Source: Siderastrea siderea
Taxonomy: Eukaryota; Cnidaria; Anthozoa; Scleractinia; Rhizangiidae
Assembly: GCA_964030785.1 (NCBI GenBank)
Contig: OZ034975.1
Span: 19,808,142 to 19,872,141, forward strand
Reading direction: 5' to 3'
DNA: 64,000 bases
A program made the translations under genes and the position numbers. Shown here piece by piece: positions 58,032-64,000 of the stretch; positions within the stretch are counted from its first letter, which is position 1, and each line of letters opens with the position of its first letter. The notes beneath the pieces were generated by a model. The model did not search any database. It was given only the letters and a program-made list of their open reading frames with translations, and was not told the DNA's origin.

Positions 58032-60211
58032 ATTTTTCTTATTTTTCACGTCTAAGGGCCAATCACACGTTTTGTGCTCGATTTGTGCCGAATGCCGATG
58101 ATACACATGTCAACTTCGAGCAACATTTGTTGGTCAGCACAAGTTCAATATTGTATGTTGAACAACTAATGCTGCACTTCGTGTCATTTCCTGCTGGGGT
58201 GGGGGAAAGTGGTACCTTGACCCAACGTTCTGTCGAGGGCGTAAGGGCAAGCCCGTAGGATGGCGAGTGTAGATATGAGAGGTGGAGCTAGGCGAAGTAG
58301 TAGCGGTGGCTCAAATGAGATACGGAAAGTTAGTTTTCAAAGGAAAATGGGGGGGGGGGGTTCCCAGAAGTAATAACCACGCAGAAGGTTTTCACCAAAG
58401 TGCTGAGATTGTATAACGCGTTCATTTCATGCTGTTAAAGATTTGTCTTGGAATTTCAAGCATAACTTTTGACGTGTGGTCAAACAACCCCGCGGGTACT
58501 TCCTCACATAAGTTATGTAGACAAGAGCCGCCTTCTAGAATTTGTGTTTTGAACGGTTTTTAATTTTACAATAGTGTACAGAGTTTCACCATTTTGGTCT
58601 ATGATAGTTAAAATAGATTTAAAATAGGTTAGGGTATAGATTTTTTGCCACTTTGGTCTGAAAGAGTGAAAACTCAGGGTTCAAGAACGATAAGAACAAT
58701 CATATGTTGTTGTTGTTGTTGTTTTGTTTTGTTTTATTTTTTCCTGTTAAAATAGGGTTAGGGATACAAGCGGGTAGCACATCCATACCCGATACTCCAA
58801 GGGATACCAACGATGATTGTTCGTGTTTATATGTATGGGAATCTGATAACAAATATTTCCACTGAAGGGACAATTTTGCGACCATTTTCATTTCGGATAA
58901 CAATGAAAGCAATTCAATTTTTTTTTTAAATAGGTGGGTCTGAATAATGTTAACGACCTAAAGTGATTTAGATATTTTTTTGGTATTTGTCAGTGTCCTA
59001 ATTTTCACCTCTGTTCCACTCTTTTTTCTGCACTTATATATTTTTTAGTTAACAGTTTCCAAACGTAGTTTTGGTTTATATGAGTTGCAGAATAGCATTG
59101 GATTTCCATGGAAATACTATTTTCTATTTGTTGCTTTCCGGCTAAATTAATGTTATGTCTTTCCCTGTTGCATTGCTTTAGTACTGGCTCGTGCTTCTGA
59201 CAACATGCCGTCGCTCCTGACAACATAAGCCTTAAACAGGTCCATTCAGAAAGCTGTTTGATTTCGGGCAGACTTTCACGCATACTTTTTCGCAGCCCAA
59301 AGACCAGAATACATCTGTGTCGTTTGACACCTGCGAAAATGAAACAGAACACACAGTCAGGTAATTTACGTTTGACGTGAGCAGTTTACCCTACTTTGCA
59401 TGGGTTTCGTGAACAGCCAATTACACTAAACTCGAGGAAATGCCTAAAAAATTACTGCGTAGCTATTATTTTAATTTTTATTGCACCATGCACAAACTGG
59501 GTTAGACATTTCTCTCCTTATGTAATTATGAGTAGCATATGTTCTGTTTCGTTAGAAACGGTCTTGACATAGACCATGAAGCGGTCTTGACATAGACATA
59601 GACATAGACATAGACATACTTTATTTGTTATGCAGGTTAGAAAAAGGCAGCCAGAGGCTGATGTGGAACTGCGGTTACAATTCATTATAATTATAGGATT
59701 AAAGCATATAAAATATCTAAGACAATCGACTGAAAATAGTAAAACAGTAGAAGAATTCCGAACGATGGAAGCTAAAATTGTTGCGATTAAAAATATGTCT
59801 AGCAGTATAAATTATAAAAAGCATATCAAAATGAATAAATGGATAGAGAGACGGGTAAAGAATGGCTTTTATTGCAAGTTGTTTAATTGGTGCTTTTTGA
59901 CGTTGTTGATCTGCCAATTTCAGCCGTCTATTTAAGGTGCGTTTCATCGATTAGCCTTATTTCAGAATAAGAGTACTCATAATGTTTACAGCAAGTCCCT
60001 TTTATCCGAAGAATCAAGAGCCACCTGAGTACCAAATATAGCAGATCATAGCATGAACATCTTGTGCCAGTGTTATCAGATGTTTCACTTCAAATAAATC
60101 TTAATAAGATATTTGTCAAGACTATTCCGTTCAGTTATTCTTATGCCGAAATGCGGCCAATCCACCCCTGCCAAATGAATGATTACATCAGCTAACCCGA
60201 TCTTAACTTAC
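58032..60211. other. no supported gene
   Basis: The minus-strand frame 59005-59352 has a splice-like start (TTTCGCAG) but no recognised domain. A GACATA microsatellite at 59590-59625 followed by CTTTATTTGTTAT looks like the 3' end of a minus-strand LINE. Confidence 0.4.
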
Positions 60212-60844
60212 GTGGATGTTTTTGTTTCTCCACATCTAAATTTTTTTCCTTGATACTATAAATAGTCATCTTGGTACACATGACAGCCATCTCGTCACTC
60301 AGAACCGAGCGATCAGCAACGGTACCAACAACTTCATAGTCATACTTGCTTGAACTCTTTGCCAGGGAAGGGCCCTGGGAGATCTTCTGAAAGAAAAACC
60401 AACACCTTCATCATTTCAGACTCGTCTTCTCTGATAAAAATTGTGCTTTTTTCTCATGTTCGGCAGTTGTGTGCTGCAAAATCGTTAACAACTTATTATG
60501 GTTTGCACTCCTTGCAAAAATTCACTTGATATCTTCCTCTTGGTGTTCCAGGAGCATTTTGTGTGTGAGTGAAGGTACTTAATCAAAAGTTTTGCAAAGT
60601 TTTGACAAAACTCATGTCAAATCCTTGTGACATATCTAATCAACAAACTTAAAAAATGTTATGGATGAAAGTAGTCATTTTAAATTCAACCAGGACATAA
60701 GACACCCTTTCTTGTTTAAACTAAACATTTTGAAACACTGACTTTGTCAAATAGTTTGACGAGTTCCTCAGGCCTTGGTAAGTCTTCAGTTGATTCACTC
60801 AGAAAACAGGCTTTCAGAGAAGACATACGGTGCATAGCTAAGTT
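60212..60844 (-). CDS. unrecognised conserved-looking gene, two internal exons
   Basis: Exon A (60743-60844) is bounded by TTGTAG and GTCAGT and reads MHRMSSLKACFLSESTED then PRPEELVKLFDK. Exon B (60212-60386) is bounded by TTTCAG and GTAAGT and reads SSSKYDYEVVGTVADRSVL, DEMAVMCTKMTIYSIKEK and NLDVEKQKHP. Both are open in phase 0 across the junction. The sequence is neither repetitive nor transposon-like. A possible first exon lies at 62351-62388 (MKPSDGKSLTIC, donor GTAATG), though its phase would need one more exon. The 3' end may be the segment at 56014-56877 or lie elsewhere. I do not recognise the family. Confidence 0.5.
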
Positions 60845-60894
60845 CTACAACAGTAAAAAGAAAAAATAACAGGTAAGGGAAGCACAGTGCAAGG

Positions 60895-61035
60895 GAAGTG
60901 AGTGAGTGCGTGCGTGCGTGCGTGCGTGTGTGTGTGAGTGAGTGAGTGACTGTGTGAGCGAGTGAGCGAGCGAGCGAGCGAGCGAGCGAGTTAGTGAGTG
61001 AGTGACTGACTGACTAATAGTAATAGTAATAGTAA
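60895..61035. repeat. compound microsatellite with LINE-like tail
   Basis: Runs of GTGC, GTGA and GAGC are followed by AATAGTAATAGTAACCTTTATTGCG, which reads on the minus strand as an AATAAAGGTTACTATT LINE end. Confidence 0.85.
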
Positions 61036-61175
61036 CCTTTATTGCGCCGTACTCTCCAAAGGGAGGTATTAGTCTGTTTACAATAAAGGTTTGAGCATTA
61101 GCTAATACAATTAAGAAATAGCAAAAACTAGATTCTTATACAATTCACTTAAAAAGAAAAAATATATATATATAT

Positions 61176-61361
61176 ATATACCAGTAGATGGACAACTCAA
61201 TGAGGGCACATGGATTTTAATACAAATCTGTTTCGTAGAGCAACACGGAGTTGGTCCACTCATCAGTTAACTGATGAGTGGACCAACTCCGTGTTGCTCT
61301 ACGAAACAGATTTGTATTAAAATCCATGTGCCCTCATTGAGTTGTCCATCTACTGGTATAT
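61176..61361. repeat. 186-bp perfect palindrome
   Basis: Both 93-bp arms match at every base I compared, with no spacer (centre at GTTAAC, 61266-61271). The arms start ATATACCAGTAGATGGACAA. A TA run lies on the left, and a longer TA run about 60 bp to the right. It is probably a snap-back MITE. Confidence 0.92.
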
Positions 61362-61413
61362 CAGCTCCTTTACGGTAGAGCACTCTCTTGGCTTCACTGA
61401 TGAAAATCACCTG

Positions 61414-61418
<5 letters not shown>

Positions 61419-61479
<61 letters not shown>
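61419..61479. repeat. TA microsatellite
   Basis: About 30 TA units. A shorter TA run lies at 61162-61180 and another at 62751-62769. Confidence 0.95.
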
Positions 61480-61481
<2 letters not shown>

Positions 61482-62788
61482 GACTGATTTTACAAAAACA
61501 TACCTATACAAAATTCAAGACAGTTTCCAACTTTGTTCATCTAAGGCCTCTGCTAATCAATAGGCAGCCCCAAATTAGGGCTTATTATGACAATTCTAAA
61601 TCGAGTAAATGTTTGGAAAGAAACACGTTTAATTTTTAATGTAACTGAAACTGACATACATTTTTGACAGACTAGGAAATTAATCATGACCTCTGATCTC
61701 TTGAGAAGGTGGGCTGCAAATTGCAAATCTCACTCAAAATCCGACCCGTTCGAGTTAAAATTTATCTTTCTAAGGACAACTAGCCTTAAGCAAAGTGAAA
61801 CAGCGTTTTCAATCGGGACTTGATCGAATTCCTACATTATTCACTGTTCCAAATAATCAAACAAATGCAGCCCGCTAAAATTTACTGACACGTCTGGTAA
61901 ATGTTACGTCAACTCTTCAGCGGAAATGACACAGATCGACACTTTGAAAGCATCAAGGCCACGACATAACTTCCCTCTAGTGGCAAAAACGAAAACAAAA
62001 CGAAAAGCTATTCAAACTCACGCTTTTTCGAGGCAAATCTCTTCACAAACTCTTTCTCTGCTCGCCATTCTAGTTGAAGTCCCGGATGTTGAGAAAAATT
62101 CTCGAGGACACCTTTATACCACCGCCTTTGACAAGAATTTTTCTAAGTCTTTGGCCAGGCCAAGATTCAAGTCCAATTTTGCTCTGTCCGTTTAGAAAAG
62201 ATCCCTAAGACCTACTTTTCGAGGCCAAAGACTTGTTACCACCTCGAGCAAAGCCCACAATATCAATCCCTGCAAATGGACCCGAGTCAAAGACCCGTTA
62301 AGTTCAAAAAGCAAAACAAACTGCAGGTAAGATATTAGAGGACGCATTACCAGCAAATCGTAAGACTTTTTCCATCACTAGGCTTCATGATGCCTTCAGG
62401 AAAACTTTGCTCAAGGCAGCCAACTGAAAATCTAGATCTATTCATTTCAATCTGAGCGAAGACCGCTCCAATTCAAAAATGTCGTTAACTTGCGTAGGAG
62501 AGAGAGACAGAAAGAGAATGGGCCAGAGTGAAGAGAAACCCTACCCGGGGAGGGAGGAGGGGGGGGGGGTAGAGTGTGTCCGGGAGAAAAAAAAGCCTGA
62601 ATAGCCTAACACTCTGTTCTGTTCATTTTTACCGATAAATGCTTTGCGATTGCCGAAAAAAGAATCAAAAAAAAATAAACAAACAGGAACAGCATGAACA
62701 ACTCAAGATCAACTAAAATTTCTGTAGGTATGTTTTATCAAATCCAGTCATATATATATATATATATATTTATTTATTTATTTATTTG
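61480..62788. other. probable 5' region of the unrecognised gene
   Basis: Apart from the candidate first exon at 62351-62388 (minus), nothing is supported. A GGGAGGGAGGAGG-type tract lies near 62548-62570. Confidence 0.35.
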
Positions 62789-64000
62789 TTAAAAACTGGA
62801 CTAGGTATATTGGATTTCTAGAATTTTGATTGGCTGAACGGAGCTAGGCTATCAGCTCATATACCTGCTGTGGCCAAATATGGTCAATGGACACTCAACA
62901 ACAAACTGAGCTGAAGATTTTTTCTTCGTGAGCAACCCGGCGAGATAAACGGTCGAACAAAATCACTTGGTAGCGAATTTAAATTGAGCAGAATTTCCTA
63001 CAGCGTCACTAAGACACAAATCAAAATTGTTCCGTAGTGCTTGATTTCTTAAGACAACAAGAAACTGTGCAGAAATAGAAATTTAAGCATTAAGCGTTGC
63101 CTACAATTTATTTCTTTCATCGATCATCACGTCGATCATTAACATTGACGGCAACGGTAGGTTTTATCAGGAAAGCTTTCCTCTTCAAAATATTAAGACA
63201 AGACATAAAATATAACACAGTGAAATGGGGCAGAAGCATTTAATAAAAACTATCACACATTCATGGCGAGTCGGTGTGAAAATCATGAGGCAATTTAAAG
63301 AAGTAAGCCTACTAAACAGACTCAGTACCAAGAAGGAAGGAAGGGCGAAATTGTTTTCGGCTATAACAAACAAAATTGACACAGGTTTACCTGCACTCGT
63401 TGTAGCTCTGTGTTCCAACAGGTCCAAATGTTCAGATAGAAGTCGGATGCAAAGTAAACGGAGTTATATCGCTTTCCCAGTTGTTTGAGTGTTGTTTTTA
63501 CCATTCCGTCCGCAACCTCTAAACCGAGAACAACTGCGTTTTGTGCTTTGCGTTTAACAAACTATGATGGTGAATTTTGCTGTTCCTCGCTACAGTAACA
63601 GCTGAGCTGAGCTGCATAGAAATTACCTCTTCAAGTTCAAATTAGTTCTGTCTTCAGTTTGATCAAACACGCACATGATGGTTTCGTTGTGCGAACGCAT
63701 AACAGACTTGTCCCTTTTCAACTCCAGCAGCGAATATGGTGAAATCGTACAGCTTCAGTCCGCTTACAACGATGATTACCACATTGTTTCAGGAAAAATC
63801 AAACACCTACCATATTTCAGAGCTAATAATAAGAAGATTTTTTTCCAAAACTTGTATCAGCTCTTCCTTCACTTTCGAGCAGTTTCATTGATTCATTCAG
63901 CTTTGCAATGAAACGCTGCAACACTTCGCAAGGTTTTGGCGCCTTTTTCGCTGAGTCATGTGATCGATTCTTGTTCTCTTTTTATCTCTTTTATCTCTTT
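62789..64000 (-). mobile_element. 1.26-kb repeat, copy B, inverted, truncated by the window edge
   Basis: It starts TTAAAAACTGGACTAGGTAT and is the reverse of 44060-45288 with scattered substitutions and small indels. The last bases at 64000 correspond to about 44060 in copy A, so only the terminal part is missing. Confidence 0.72.

Noticed and set aside
61342..61563. ORF with a long Ile-Tyr run
   Set aside because: It translates the TA microsatellite.

Overview
The window is non-microbial animal DNA: AT-rich, intron-split genes with GT..AG junctions, many microsatellites, and a heavy load of nested transposable elements (Ty3/gypsy, DIRS-like, Tc1/mariner-like, tRNA-derived SINEs, MITEs). 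The DIRS-like element, the transposon complement and the secreted cysteine-rich gene family suggest a cnidarian, probably a stony coral. That identification is inference.

Left (1-11 kb): the 5' part of a minus-strand gene that I recognise as UXS1 (UDP-glucuronate decarboxylase). Three small exons join in phase and end in a UXS1-specific motif, and the catalytic part lies off the left edge. Its introns hold several MITEs. Between 8 and 10 kb are two hairpin-type elements.

Middle and right (11-58 kb): a tandemly duplicated family of secreted cysteine-rich (PAN/apple-like) genes. Two copies look intact (25114-29452 and 48254-58031) and share one three-exon, phase-consistent structure. Two are pseudogenes (11356-11815, and 33785-33870 plus 47096-47180). 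The arrays have been filled with transposons, and the paralogous copies let several insertions be bounded exactly: a 3.27-kb element (12611-15877, TSD ATATAG, with an empty site at 16250) carrying a spliced RS-domain gene and a transposase-like ORF; a Ty3/gypsy element (16802-24139, TSD TATT) with a SINE nested inside it; a THAP/OTU element with about 380-bp terminal inverted repeats (25978-27881); a 13.2-kb TIR element (33871-47089, TSD TGTTAA) that splits an exon and contains a DIRS-like retrotransposon (35.4-41.2 kb); and a 6.7-kb TIR element (50463-57150, TSD GTAAG) that contains a 3.2-kb Tc1/mariner-like element with a convergent passenger gene.

Right edge (58-64 kb): exons of an unrecognised minus-strand gene (60212-60844), a 186-bp perfect palindrome beside TA repeats, and the second, inverted copy of a 1.26-kb repeat also present at 44 kb.

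No rRNA, CRISPR or functional tRNA gene was found. The candidate novel systems are the transposons that carry extra genes: the RS-gene element, the convergent Tc1 composite, and the THAP/OTU element whose inverted repeats each carry a spliceable exon.
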